DNA of 64,000 nt from Endocalyx cinctus (lineage: Eukaryota; Ascomycota; Sordariomycetes; Amphisphaeriales; Apiosporaceae). The notes under the pieces are model-generated. The model did not search any database, was not told the DNA's origin, and was given only the letters and a program-made list of their open reading frames with translations. Position 1 is the first letter of the stretch, and each line of letters starts with the position of its first letter. Below, piece after piece: positions 36,694 to 49,200 of the stretch. The DNA is taken from assembly GCA_001600455.1 (NCBI GenBank), contig BCKC01000007.1, positions 611,394-675,393 of the forward strand, in the 5' to 3' direction. The position numbers were made by a program, and so were the translations under genes.

Positions 36694-39600
36694 CGACGGA
36701 GCCAGGCGCCAACACATGTCTCCTTGAAATATGGAGGATCACCAAGCGCGCCCACCATCGACAGCCCTACACCGGCCATCTCCCGGTGAGATTTTCTACT
36801 AGGAAAGGCCCCTTACTCTTTGTATTACCAACCTTTTTTGTCCCTCTCGGGAGACCTGCGCATTTGACTCATCGAGGAGTAGAGAGATGAAGAAGCTAGC
36901 GCCAAGTGCGCATAGCGCATACCCTTTAACATCATTAGAGAGAAACCCGAGAGACATGAGCGCGTTTTTTTTTTTTTTATCTTTATTTTTCTTTTATTTT
37001 TTTTATCAAGCATGGAAATGAAATAACGGGTTCCGAGTACTCGGATGACTACACCACAGTATAGATTTAGATACCCCCCCTGTATAATATTCATATACGA
37101 TATTGAGGCCCTCCCTGTTTGGATTTCCTGTCCTTGGCGTGAAAACGTATGACCATTCTAAGCTATCTCTGTCCGGTGGCATGGGCTGTTCATGGAGCAT
37201 TCCGTCACAAAATTGTCGAGGCAAGTACGCGATATCATCGGTCCCATCTGCACTTGACTTTAGACGGTATGCTACGCTGTAGAGGGAGATGATACGACCG
37301 TCCTACTCCACGAAGATCAGTGATGAAGAAAATGCGGTTGGATTGTCATTGCTTATAACAAGTTGTTAGGAAACTCTCCGCAAAGGACCCGTGCCACTCT
37401 CATCCCCATTATTTACGGGTCTGATTTATTTAGCAGGTATGACGGAAGAAACTCCTTCGCGGAAGTGACCAACTGGTAATGGTCCAGGCCCGCCATAATG
37501 ATACTCACGAGATCTACACATGAAATACTACGATCCATGGATGTATCGATGGTCTTGTGCCCGTGCAGTCTGTCTTAATGGTGAAGAACGGCGAATATTG
37601 GCTTCGGCGATTGGCGGAAATATACGTTTACAGAAGAGTAGACTATCGCGCGAGGTCTTGGCTTGCAAGTGGAAATTGAAATGCTGTCGAGGATAGGGGC
37701 AGAGGAGAGGGGGTTGCTTAAGAGTTGAATTACAAGCAAAGAATAGTGCCCGAAAGTGCCTATATCTGCGATGAAAAGACATAAGACGGGGTTGTTGACA
37801 ACAGCAACAAGAAATGTCCATCGGTTGAGGTTTTAGTAGTAATATCTCATACTAAGGGCATGGGGATATATAGCAGAGCCACGAACAGAGGTCAGGTTAC
37901 CCCCGAGAGACAATAGCATCGCTTAGGAGAAGAAGTGGCTCGCTTTATGGGACTCCGTGTACAAAGAAGGGCAACACGTGAAAACAGGCCAATCATGTGA
38001 ATGATTGGCGTCCGATCTTCGATAACCAAGTATTGGGGGAAAGAAAATCCATGTGGATCAAAACGTGCTTCATTTCGGCCACGTTATCGTCTGTTAAATA
38101 AGGGCAAATTGGAACGCAATTATAAGAACGAGTATCCCACGAGATTGGATCGAGATGTACGCTAGCGTCACCATGGCGAAGTAACCAAACTTTTACCAGC
38201 TGAATTCCGGGTCAAAGGGCTGCTGAAAAGGAAAATGCTAAGACGAAGCATATGCGTACATTGTGAGCCTGGTTTAGATGAAGATATTAATTTATCCCAC
38301 GCGACTAGGATTCAATGAGGCTCTAGTAATAATAGGTCGTCGAGGTTACAGCACAGTGGGATGGATTTATCCGATATATTTGGCAAAGATAGGCTAATAT
38401 TTGGAGTGGGCCAATAATACAATATTGGTCTTTTCTGTCAGCCCCCCAGCCCCCCAGCCCCCTTGCGCTTAGCTGTACGTTGATTGATGGAGAATTAAAG
38501 AAGACTGAGTTCCGGCCCTAGAGAATGGGGGGTCCCGACTTGGCATGAGAACCATCGATACTATTCTCGCGAACTTTCCCCAGCTTCTCTCCAGTATCAT
38601 CTCCACAATGGTAGACTGGCAGTCGGTTTCAAGAAAATACCCCGATCTAATTCTTCTCCATTCTCGGGATATTTTACTCCTCCCCTGACACAATGCCCCT
38701 CCCATCTCACGGAAATTGAGGGAGGGCGCCATAGACCTATCAGTAATTCCGTAAAGTAGGCGAGTTAGATAGGGATTGGTATGAGAAGCATCAAATAATA
38801 GACAAATGTGAATTCAATGAATTTTTTTTTTTTTCTATCTCTCTTCTCTCTCTTCTTCCCACGATATGCGCTTTTAAGTATGGACTGTATTATACTACTT
38901 ATTGTAGCTTATCCTCGAAGGGATACTGAAACAAGGTCCTCGTATGCTTTTGGGGCGGAGCTCTCCTTCTACCGAGATGGCCATATTCCCTTTTTAAGAC
39001 AGTGGAGGTAGTGTACTTACATACTATGTATATACCTAGGTTAGGTAGGTCAGTGAGTAAAAATGGTTGTACCAGTGGGAGGGGATTCGTTTCACTTCAA
39101 GGCATAAACCCGTTGAAACATTTTCTAAATATCAACATATGATTTTAAGACGCGGGTTATGAATTGAACCCAATTCCTTATGATAAATTGCGCTATGCCG
39201 TACATCCACCAATACATACACCAACGGATGCCTCATGTGAATACGTAAGTAATGTATTGTTTACGTCTTATTATATGTACATGGGTATTAGAAAATCGAT
39301 TATTGGAGGTGAGATGATGAATGAACCGTAAGGATCCTTGTAGGGCCGAATGTGGATTTTCAGGGCTCCGAGAAGCTGTCACAGCGGACAGTGGGGAGAC
39401 TTTTAATGAAGTATACACAGTACTACATACAGGCAGGTAGTTAGGGTACGCTATGATTAAAATGGTCATCCGTGCTGCCGTGAATACTGTAAATTAGAAG
39501 ATACCTGAATATATACATGAATAAGATAGACTGCATATAGGTCGATTGGAACATTTACTGATGATATTCGTTCGGTATTTGAAGGGGATGAAGGAATCGT

Positions 39601-41013
39601 TCGCTGTGTAAATGTATATGTTGAATCTTTCAAGTACACGTACAACAGGTACTTGAGTTTAGTGTGTAGGCACCTGTAAGTACCTACCTAGGTAGGTACC
39701 TAAGTAAGTAAATACTGCGCAGTAAATAGCTCTCCCGTCTTTCTTCGTTTTGAATACGATCTCATCGATCTAAGTTGTGACCTTTCTCTATCTCTCTCTA
39801 TTTCTCTCTCTGCTTCCGTCTCCCTTCTTCTTCTCTCGTCATATTTACACGTACGGTATTTAAATTCGGGAAATAAGGAAGACATACATATACATATTGA
39901 TGTACGTTTCAATTCCTATATCTAGATAACCTACATAAGGACTGGGATCCAGCATTGATTCACTTACATATACTAGCATACATACACGCATATATATACA
40001 CATGGATAGTGTACATACAGACACATACATATATACACATCTGTCTGGTTATGAAGCTTCCGTCGCAAACCCTGGTCACCGTTGTCTCCATAGGACTAGC
40101 ATTAACTACCTATGAATTTCTTATAATCATACATATAGCCTTCCAGTAAGCCGGTTACGAGGCGACCTCAGCTACGGAATCTCGCAACCTAGTGGCTGGA
40201 AGAATTATTTTCACCTCCAGAAACAATCCTACATTATATTTGATATGAGCCACTAATAAATTTCTCCTGCTTTGTTAAGTGGTTATCCGTTATATTTTTG
40301 TGTTTTATTTTACTTTCTTTTTCTTTTATTTCGTTATATTTTATATTTTATATATTTTTTTTTTCTTATTAAATAATATTCTCAACTTTGCCTGTAACTC
40401 TGCTTGCCTACTACTACCACCTTAAAACCCTAACCTGATATACATATTGGACATATACATATACGTGTACATGTGAGAACGATATTATTACGAGGGATAA
40501 CTTCTCGCAACAATCCTAAACCACCCCAGACTATATGCTGTCACTCCCACCCCACATTACAGTAACCATTTCTCCGAATTAGACGTCACCTACCATTACC
40601 AATATCCGGTCTACAATTTTCTTCAATCCTACATTATCACATTACCTCTAACCAGACTTAACTCTCTATTATCCCTTGTTCCTATTATCCGGTCTGATCC
40701 GGATTGAAACTTTAATCCGACCCTCTTCTTTCTCTCTTTTGGGTCAACACTACATTCATTGTTATCATATGTCCCATAGTAGGCATTCTCTGCTACGCAG
40801 ATGCCTGCCTCTGGCGATTTCCCACTAGGTCTGCCTTATTGACCGACGTTTCGGTTTAAACTTTAACTCACGCTCTCCTTCTCTCCCCATACTTCCGATA
40901 GTTGGTTGGCGACGGTCTCTTTACTTACACGGCTTGTACGGACGGTACTGGTCGTCCGAGTATCTTCTTAAACTTTTCGCTAGGTGGGTAGCTGTCGCCG
41001 GTCCCGAATCAAC
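36694..41013. other. gene-poor region upstream of the quinate-repressor-like gene
   Basis: About 4.3 kb. It contains T runs (36966-36980; 38822-38834), a short tandem repeat of a CCCCCCAG-type unit (about 38440-38462), and the second copy of the 20-base palindrome (39680-39699). Minus-strand frames of 87-97 codons (37528-37821 and 38469-38732) show no domain. From about 40260 to 41013 the plus strand is pyrimidine-rich and probably forms the promoter and leader of the downstream gene. No RNA gene accepted. Confidence 0.55.
39680..39699. repeat. 20-base perfect palindrome, second copy
   Basis: Exactly the same 20-mer as at 13593-13612, embedded in a longer TAC/GTA-rich block (about 39676-39710) that continues as CTAAGTAAGTAAA. 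Confidence 0.85.
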
Positions 41014-43278
41014 ATGACCACGGTTCAGCAGATGCCGATGGCACCCGCGCCGGCTTCCACTCTCGGCATGAACGAATCCGTGTTAACAGAGGTGGAAATG
41101 GACGTGGATCGACCGGCAATGGCGTCGGCCTCCAATTGTGTTGACGCTAGTAGTGGTTTGCAGAGGGGGGATACTCGGACTGTCGTCATTATCTACGGTC
41201 CGGGCCAGGAGAAAATTGTGTCGGTATTTGCCGATGTCTTGGGTAAACCGTATCGTCCTGCCGATAGCTTTCAAGGCGTGAGCTCGGCGGAGCAGGAAGT
41301 TGTCTTGGGTGTATCGGCCGATAGCGCCAAGGTGGATATATCTTCTCGAAATCGAGAGGCCGTTGTCGCTATCAACGTGCATTGCGTTAATTTGGGTATG
41401 CCACCTGACACATATTTATCAGCGCAGTGTGATTACGAGTTTCTCTACGCGGAAACCCCATTCTTCCGCCGTGACCTCGCCCGGTTCATCTCATTTACTC
41501 TTGGACAAATTAATCATCATGAGGCTCTCATGTTAAAGCCACGGACATACTTCATCTCAACTACCTTCCCTGACGTCCGGGCAGCTTTACCTAACATAGA
41601 TATTCTCACCGTCGGCTCAGATGCCGTAGAACTCCGAGTTGATCTACTGAGGGAACCTCTCGGTGACGGCACTTTTGCAGATGTGCCCAGTCTCAGCTAT
41701 GTAGGCGAACAAGTCATGTTGCTTCGCCAGCGGACTGAGCTTCCTATCATCTTTACTACGAGATGCACGAGAGAAAACGGCCGGTTTCCTATGGATAATC
41801 CCGACCTGTACTACGAATATCTGTATCGTGCCATACAATGGGGTGTTGAATATATTGATGTTGAAGTTTGGCTTCCGGAAAACATACGGCGGAAATTGTT
41901 TGAAAACCGCGGGAACAGCCACATCATGTCCGCTTTTCACGATTTCTCGGGCAGTTTTAAATGGCCTTCGCCCCAAGCTCAATCAATTTTTCTCGAGTCG
42001 CGAAAATATGCCCACATTGTCAAGATGATTGCCATCATCAATGAGCACAACGAGAATTTCGAGCTGGAGTACTTCCGCTCCAAGATCAGGACGGAATTCC
42101 CCGACTCGCCACCGCTATCTGCCGTCAATATGGGTGAGACCGGTCAATTTTCGCGAACGCTAAATAAGGTCTTTACGCCTATTACCCATCCGTTACTACC
42201 CATCATAGCTGCTCCAGGACAGATGAGTGCTGCTGAGATCAACGCAGCCCTATCGTTACTAGGTCAATTACCCAAGACAAATATTTATGGTGTTCATACT
42301 CCATCCTCACGCGTTGGAGTAGCACATGCGCCTTTTTACGAAAAGTGTTTCAACGAACTAGGTTTACCGCATCAATTTGCCGTCGTTGAGAGGCAACCAA
42401 GGGGCTTGGGCACTCTCGACGGGTGGTGTAATCAGAAATCTTTCGGCGGCGCATATCTCAATCCGCCCGTGTCTTTGTCGAACCTAATGAACAATAGCCT
42501 CTTTTTCCCCAGGCTCAATAACGGGGCAGGGCCGTCTCTAAGCGAAGCAGCGCGTATGATAGGAATGGTGGATACTATAGTAGTGCAGTCTGGCCCTACG
42601 TCGACGCCTGCCTCAGCTCCTTCCTCCACGCCATCCAGTCCTTCTCGTCGTACGGAGTCACCATTTGGCTCCGTATCAGCTTCATACCAAGGGCTTCCTA
42701 TCAACTCGTCGCTTGTATTGGACAATGCAAGCTGGCGTGGAATTCTGAGTACACTCACGCGTGATCTGGCCCCTTCCGCCTATTTTGGTCGCACAGCCAT
42801 TGTCTTGGCCTCCAATTCTGATGATGCAGCCTCGACTATATATGCCCTGAAGTCTCTCTGTATCGGAAAGGTCTATACAGTAGGGTTCAAGACACCATTG
42901 GTCCTTGCTCGGGGATTGGACGTCGAGCCATTTAACAGCTTGGAAAGTCTTCAGAAAGCTAGGAAGATGGGCGAGCAGTCCAGCCCTTTTGTTCTGATAT
43001 CCGCGCTCGGGCCGGAAAAATCGGGCATCGTCGGTATGATGATACGCCTTTTCGGCGGATCAAGGGGGTCATCTTCGGAGATCCACAAAGTATTTTTAGA
43101 TCTTGCGCATGGCCCGAGGAAGGGAGATCCCGGAGCTGTAGCCGAGCAGAGTGGATTCGCCGCCTATGGAATTGCGGATACGACGGCTTTCACCATCGTT
43201 GAAACACTTAGGTTACTTGTTGGCCAAAATGTGCCATATAGTTTCGTGCGCTTAGCAAGTGGACAGGGAATGTTTTAA
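41014..43278 (+). CDS. quinate-repressor-like protein (AROM-derived dehydroquinase/shikimate-dehydrogenase pseudoenzyme)
   Basis: Related to the quinate repressors QutR/QA-1S, which evolved from the last three domains of the pentafunctional AROM protein and silence quinate catabolism. Single exon, 754 residues from the first ATG. The N-terminal shikimate-kinase-like part is short, and its P-loop is degenerate ([13 protein letters not shown] instead of GxxGxGK). The type I dehydroquinase domain (about 185-405) retains key residues: Glu206/Arg208 (VELRVDLL), TTRCTRENG, His309 (SAFHDFSG), Lys337 (HIVKMIAI), SR and AAPGQ. The shikimate-dehydrogenase domain (about 418-754) is clearly homologous but lacks the catalytic Lys ([11 protein letters not shown] at 477), the catalytic Asp (LDNASW near 570) and the Gly-rich NADP loop ([11 protein letters not shown]). 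A Ser/Pro-rich insertion lies near 525-550. No quinate enzyme gene is adjacent. Direct evidence of repression is absent; a sensor or moonlighting role is also possible. Confidence 0.82.
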   Translation: MTTVQQMPMAPAPASTLGMNESVLTEVEMDVDRPAMASASNCVDASSGLQRGDTRTVVIIYGPGQEKIVSVFADVLGKPYRPADSFQGVSSAEQEVVLGVSADSAKVDISSRNREAVVAINVHCVNLGMPPDTYLSAQCDYEFLYAETPFFRRDLARFISFTLGQINHHEALMLKPRTYFISTTFPDVRAALPNIDILTVGSDAVELRVDLLREPLGDGTFADVPSLSYVGEQVMLLRQRTELPIIFTTRCTRENGRFPMDNPDLYYEYLYRAIQWGVEYIDVEVWLPENIRRKLFENRGNSHIMSAFHDFSGSFKWPSPQAQSIFLESRKYAHIVKMIAIINEHNENFELEYFRSKIRTEFPDSPPLSAVNMGETGQFSRTLNKVFTPITHPLLPIIAAPGQMSAAEINAALSLLGQLPKTNIYGVHTPSSRVGVAHAPFYEKCFNELGLPHQFAVVERQPRGLGTLDGWCNQKSFGGAYLNPPVSLSNLMNNSLFFPRLNNGAGPSLSEAARMIGMVDTIVVQSGPTSTPASAPSSTPSSPSRRTESPFGSVSASYQGLPINSSLVLDNASWRGILSTLTRDLAPSAYFGRTAIVLASNSDDAASTIYALKSLCIGKVYTVGFKTPLVLARGLDVEPFNSLESLQKARKMGEQSSPFVLISALGPEKSGIVGMMIRLFGGSRGSSSEIHKVFLDLAHGPRKGDPGAVAEQSGFAAYGIADTTAFTIVETLRLLVGQNVPYSFVRLASGQGMF

Positions 43279-46200
43279 GGGAGGATGGGGCCTTGAAGCT
43301 AGCCGAGACCTTTGAACTCCAGTCATCCATCTATACCGAGGCAAGCATTTCAGCGAATGTGACTTACTTCCTTGGTATGTCGACGGATGCGAGCTCAGCT
43401 ACCGTGGATATTTTCAGTGTTCAAACCGAAATAGTACCCCAAACTCAATTTCGGTTAAAAAGAAAAACGCGGTAAAGCATACATGATTTCCACTCTATCG
43501 CGAAATTATCAAGTTTCCCCTTATATCATCAAGCATATTTGCGCTCATACATACCTTTTAGACCTCAAATTCTGTATAAGCCCGTTCGAAGGCACGGTTT
43601 TAGAAGTTTCCTTTTCTTTCCTTCTCATATTGGACGTCGTTGCGGGGACTGGGACTGGAGGGGACCGGAGTCATATATACAAGTTTATATAACGAATGTT
43701 GGTTTAAATCAGAAGTTTTGAGTTTCTCTTCTGTTCTAATTTGTTGTGAATTTTTCTGCGACGCTACTAATTTACATATGCTCCGTCGTGGTGGGTGTAA
43801 CTGAAACTCCCACTCGATGGTGCCATCAACAGTTATATATGAACTGGTCAATATGTGTCCCTACTCAGTAGGATTAAATCGTATCAACATACTATGTAAA
43901 TAGGATTAGTATGTCTCCAATATCAGGGAATGAAGGGGACGATGAAAGCCCTGAAAACTCCATAGGAATCATCTTTAGATTCTCAACTATTAGGGCTCTG
44001 CCTGTAAAAAAAAAAAAAATGCCACTCGTTAGTAACCTCTTCGGCTAAAATTTCGCTCTCCAAGATGTATTTCTCAACGCAGATGCACTGCATACATATC
44101 GACCGCCCCAACTAAACCAGCTATATAGACTCATATGGGTGCTTTGCCGCTGAAAAAATGTCGAAACAGTGATATTTGGCGCCGCTGAGAGATATATGGG
44201 TCGACTCAGGCCACAGATACTCGACGTTCGGTGGATGACGGGAGGCGATGAATAATTATTTGTGTTTTGACCATTTTCTATTGATCGTGAGAGAACAGAA
44301 TGCTGGGATTGGGAGAAAACTTGAAGAGTAAGAAGAAGACAGAGTATGAACAGCTCTTGTACTCGTCAAGAATGAGATACTTGAGCTCTATTTCTGCGTG
44401 GGTTTAAGGTGTGATACACTAATTTAAGTAGGATATGAAGTCAAAGGATATTATTTGGGAGATGCAAACTTCATTACTTGTACAAATATTTCACGCGCGT
44501 CAAACTGATTGATATTAACTAGTAAATGAACATGCTAGTCCTCGATAAAAAGCGGCAATTCCCCATATCGACATGTTATTACCAATAATTCCGTCTACTA
44601 TCCTTCCCTGTCGATTCCGCTCGTTCTAATCACATGTAAGATGGGAGGACACCTCTATAACAGGTTGAATGTGCTAGGATTATGTATATAGCTCCCCGAT
44701 GATAACGAATCCTACCACATCGCCGAAATTCTTGATGGCACGTTAAAACACACAAAAAGACAACACTAACTACAGCAACATGACCAACTCTTGTAGTAGA
44801 ATCTGCCTATGATGTCAGGAGAGACCCACAGTCTTGATGAACTTATTCCTAAGCGAAGCTCAACTAGTCGACATACATTTCGCTTCAGAGATCCAAATTC
44901 TTTTATGTTGATCTTTGTCCTATATCCGGGCCTCAGAACCATGAAAAGAACTCAGGGGACGTTCCTAACGGACTCAGAGCGGAGCAAGAGGAATGCCGCA
45001 GGAATGCAGTTTCGGGTCCCGGTAAACGTGATGGAGTAAAGAGGCCCGATAACACTGCGCAGTGCCGGACCTCTCGGAAGCCACAATTTTAAGCAGGTGT
45101 CATAAGAAATATGGTCTCCACAATCGTCCGATTTCCTTTGGAGCCTGGAGAGAGAAGAAAATATGAACTTATTTATTATGTTCATTTCTTATTCTGGCGT
45201 TTCATGGATATGATATGTATATACTACAAGAAGATCTTTGCAGAGTGCAGTGCAGCTTGAAAGAGATCGACGGTGCCATGTCTGACTTGATAATATCACT
45301 ATATCACATGAGCTGGTAGGGCTCGATGATCTGCCCTGTGTGATGGTTGGTTCGCACAGATTACTCGTTTCTTCAACTCTGCTTTCTTTTGCTCTGGGGA
45401 AACTCAACGACAGAGCCTGCGGTATTGCACGCTAGATGAGCAACTAACATGGAAGCATTGCTTCCGATGCCAACTGCTTGCCACCGTTCAATGATACATC
45501 GTGTCAAATATACGTGATAATTGTGTTATGCGGAAAGGAAGGATTACGTATGTGACGAGGGAGAGATTGAGACAGTGTGGGGAAGTAGAAGTAGGGTAAC
45601 TCGGCCTTTGAACTTTTCCAACCCTTTGACCGTAAGTAATTCAAGGTTTAATCAATTATGATTGATCGGTCCAAGGGCGATCCTACATATGACAAGTGCC
45701 AATCTTAGAAGACTACGGAGAGGGGAAATTTCTTCTCCCCTAATATGAGGTATCAGAGACCAGAAGTCCACGAATTTCTTTTAAAAGGCGACATGTCACT
45801 AGTGGAAATGAATCCAAGCTCTAATTGAGAGTACCAAAGTAGAATTTAAGAGGACCCTTATTTTATAACAAAAGATGCTTGCATGGTTATTGAAAGGAGA
45901 GTAGATCGTCGCTCAATTCTCCCCGTCCTTACTTTGGGCTGCTCTAGTGTAGATCGGTGTATCTGGCTGTCTGGGAAGCTCCCCTTGGGCTCTGTTATTC
46001 AGCGCTTTGCCTACGTTATTTACCAATCAACCACATATGCTTCTAGAAGATTGTTACCTTGTTACTCCTTGAAGGCTATTCAATTAATGCAGTGAATAAG
46101 GTTCATTAGAGTTAACGTTATGAGAATAAGTTGCGAATGAATAGCCTTGGTCACTGAGCCAGTTGTCAGTGTTGCCAAGACGTGACGGTTCTTGCGGAGC

Positions 46201-49200
46201 CCGGAGCCGTTGGAGAAACCAGGTCAGAGTTTCGAATGGTTGCATACAGGAATTTGAAGGTGTATTGTCGGGCCGGCTGATGCACCTTTTCTCTACCTTG
46301 CAAGATGACTGTTTGGGAGGAGGTGTAATAGATGACGAATGACAATATAGATGCTGCCGATGATAGCGCTCAAGATGGGAAACTCGGAGCTAATGAGTAG
46401 CCAAAATCGGACCGTGGCGAATGGAACATCAGAAATTTAAAAGATTCTATCTTGATTGCTTGTGGCACACTTCAAGACTATGCCATCATAAGCAAACATT
46501 TCCACTTCTACGAGGTCGAAAAAAAAAAACAGAGAATAAAGGATGAGCATTTACCCGAACTACAGTTTAGTACGTTGCTCTGATTTACCAAGTTCATTTT
46601 TAGATGGCTCACGATCGACGGTACTGCAACTCTATAATATAGTGTATTATAATAACGAATTACATCTTATAGGCGAGTAATGGTAAGATGGTGAATGAGT
46701 TATGGGGAATCCAACCGCACAGCGATATATCGAGCATGGCGACATTACAGATGATCTAGGATGGTACCGTCACCATGAAGAGAACAGGTTATTTTTTTTT
46801 GTGGGAAAAAATAAATAAATAAATAAAAAGTGATCCCACGCAGTCTACGTTACAGATATCCTGCCTGTTAGGTCTCTCGTTCAGACTGCCTTCGGAATTT
46901 GGCTCAATTTACAGGGATTCGATCCATCGACTACCCTCACAAGAAAAATCTACTGTCTATGAAAATCCACCTTCATCTATCATACATACAAAAGATCACT
47001 TACATGTGAACAAAATAATCAAACATTCGAAGCTGTCATTTGCATAGTAGTAGGGGGACGCGAAGCAGAACAGTAAGCGATACGCAGTAGCTGTGTGAGA
47101 TAGCTACCTTGTCAATATGTAGCCCAGTCAATCTATAGGGTAGATGAGTACGACAGAAGCGCTTTCTTTCTTCTAGTGTATGTGGGCATCGATTTTTTTT
47201 TCTTGTACTATAATCCCTACTTGAGGCATGTGGGAACATTGATCTTCGCGTAAATGTTACGATAAATCAACGACCCTCGCTGCCCGTCTCTCCGGCTGTT
47301 TACCGAAATTGGCAGTAACTAGTGTACGAATAATACGAGGATAGGTTGGAAAGAGGTTAGATTTCACGAAGTAGTCTAGGCAAAGAAGACCGACCCATGG
47401 CATTTTCGGTGCGACGTTGCTGGATTGTAGTAGAAAAAATGTGACGAGGTGGCAGCGATCGTTCTGTTAAAATAGCAACATCATATTCTAACTCCTATCA
47501 ATTAAATCGCAAAGAAACGATACGACAAATAGATACTTCTGAATATTTCCGACACCACTTGAACCTGATCAGCGGATGAGTCTCTATTACAGTAAAATCT
47601 AGAACCAGAGTAATCTGAACTTATACCAGTATCGGTAAAGTTATGTGGGTTGCAATACCCATCGGAGATGATAGGTCGCTTCAGTGATGGACTGCAAGGG
47701 TGAAGGATAGATCCCGTGCCGTGAGTTGAAATGTCCAGGTTCAAGTCGAAGATTCGAAATTATGAGATGATTCATTATCGGCTTGCACCTATACTACCCA
47801 CACACCCCCACCCACCCATGCAGACCATCCCACGTGTGGATGAAAAGAGTATGTGCTAAATCCCTACTTATACTAAATTATCTTGTCATCCAGATTTACG
47901 GATGATGAGGATCAGGTTTAATGAGCAGTAGTGTATGGAGTAGTGTAGGCATGTAAGTCCCAGAAAACCAAACACCCATACCTACCGGCTAGGCCACCGA
48001 ACTGGGGTTTGTCGCGTATGTGCGAGAGATGGGATGATGATCAACCTTAATGACCAACTTAATGGAGACAATTAAAAAAATTTGTGTATCCTTTTTTTTC
48101 TTATTACATCTAACCCCTGGGGACCAGGAGACTTGGCTTTCATTAGACGATACCTAACATCCGGACAGACAATAGCAGATTGGAAGGCTAGGTAGGTATC
48201 ATGTAGTAAAGGAAGTACGCGGCGTTTAGGATTACGCGGCTCTTCTTACATCTTCCAGAGGATGGCAGATTTTGGCTCAGCGATTTTGTTGACGCCCATA
48301 CACATGTAGGGGCACGTAAGGATCCTGGCACTTAATGGGATTGATATATCTGCACAAAGAATCTTTTTTTTTTGTCTCTTTCTCTATTTTGCTTCTTCCG
48401 CTTCCTATACGTACTCACCTATCTATACTCGCTAGACTGGAAGGATTTGATTGCGCGCCAAAGAATAGCAACCGGTGGCCATGACATTGGCTCCAAGATG
48501 CAGCTACAGGGTTGTACACCACATGTAAGTGGGCGGGAGATGAATGAAACTGTCATTTTCAACTAGCTTTTTTTTCTTCTTCTTTTACTCTCTGATGGGT
48601 TATCTATTTTTATAAATATATATTGTCTAGATTTACCTAAGTATTATGGTTAATATAGTGTGGATAGCCTTCAAGAAAATGACAATGTTTTGAATGAATG
48701 ATTGACTGGTTGGCTAGTAAGATGACCTCGATTCCTACTTAACATTCAGCCCTAAGAAACAATACATTATGTACGTATCATCCTATGTATCTCTTATGAA
48801 CATTCCATATTAGCATGTAGACTTTTGGTATGTACATAGTAGTACTCGTATATATCATTGTGGGAGTATTGACGGGCTAGAAAGTTGGTAGAAGATGCCG
48901 AATACCCCTGACTAGGCGACCCCTTTCTACACTAAGATACCCGTGTATGATGTGCTGATGTGCTGATGTGCTCCGCTGTCGGCGGAAATTATCAGATCAT
49001 CCCGTGAATACGTCTAAAAATGAAAGGCCAATAATAATAATCAAATTGGTCTGGCGTTTGCTATGTGATACCTTGTGTGCGAAGCGGTACGTTAATCTAA
49101 CCTATTACACCAAATTTATATGATGATAAATTCATGAAAGAAAATAAAAATAAAAATACAAAATATTGATGATACGTCTAAAGCTTCACAATAAGATCAA

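Noticed and set aside
39130..39205. Possible tRNA-like sequence on the minus strand (GGTTCAATTC box with TAGCGCA upstream)
   Set aside because: The spacing between the two boxes is about 10 bases too short, and I cannot fold acceptor and anticodon arms. At best a degraded fragment.
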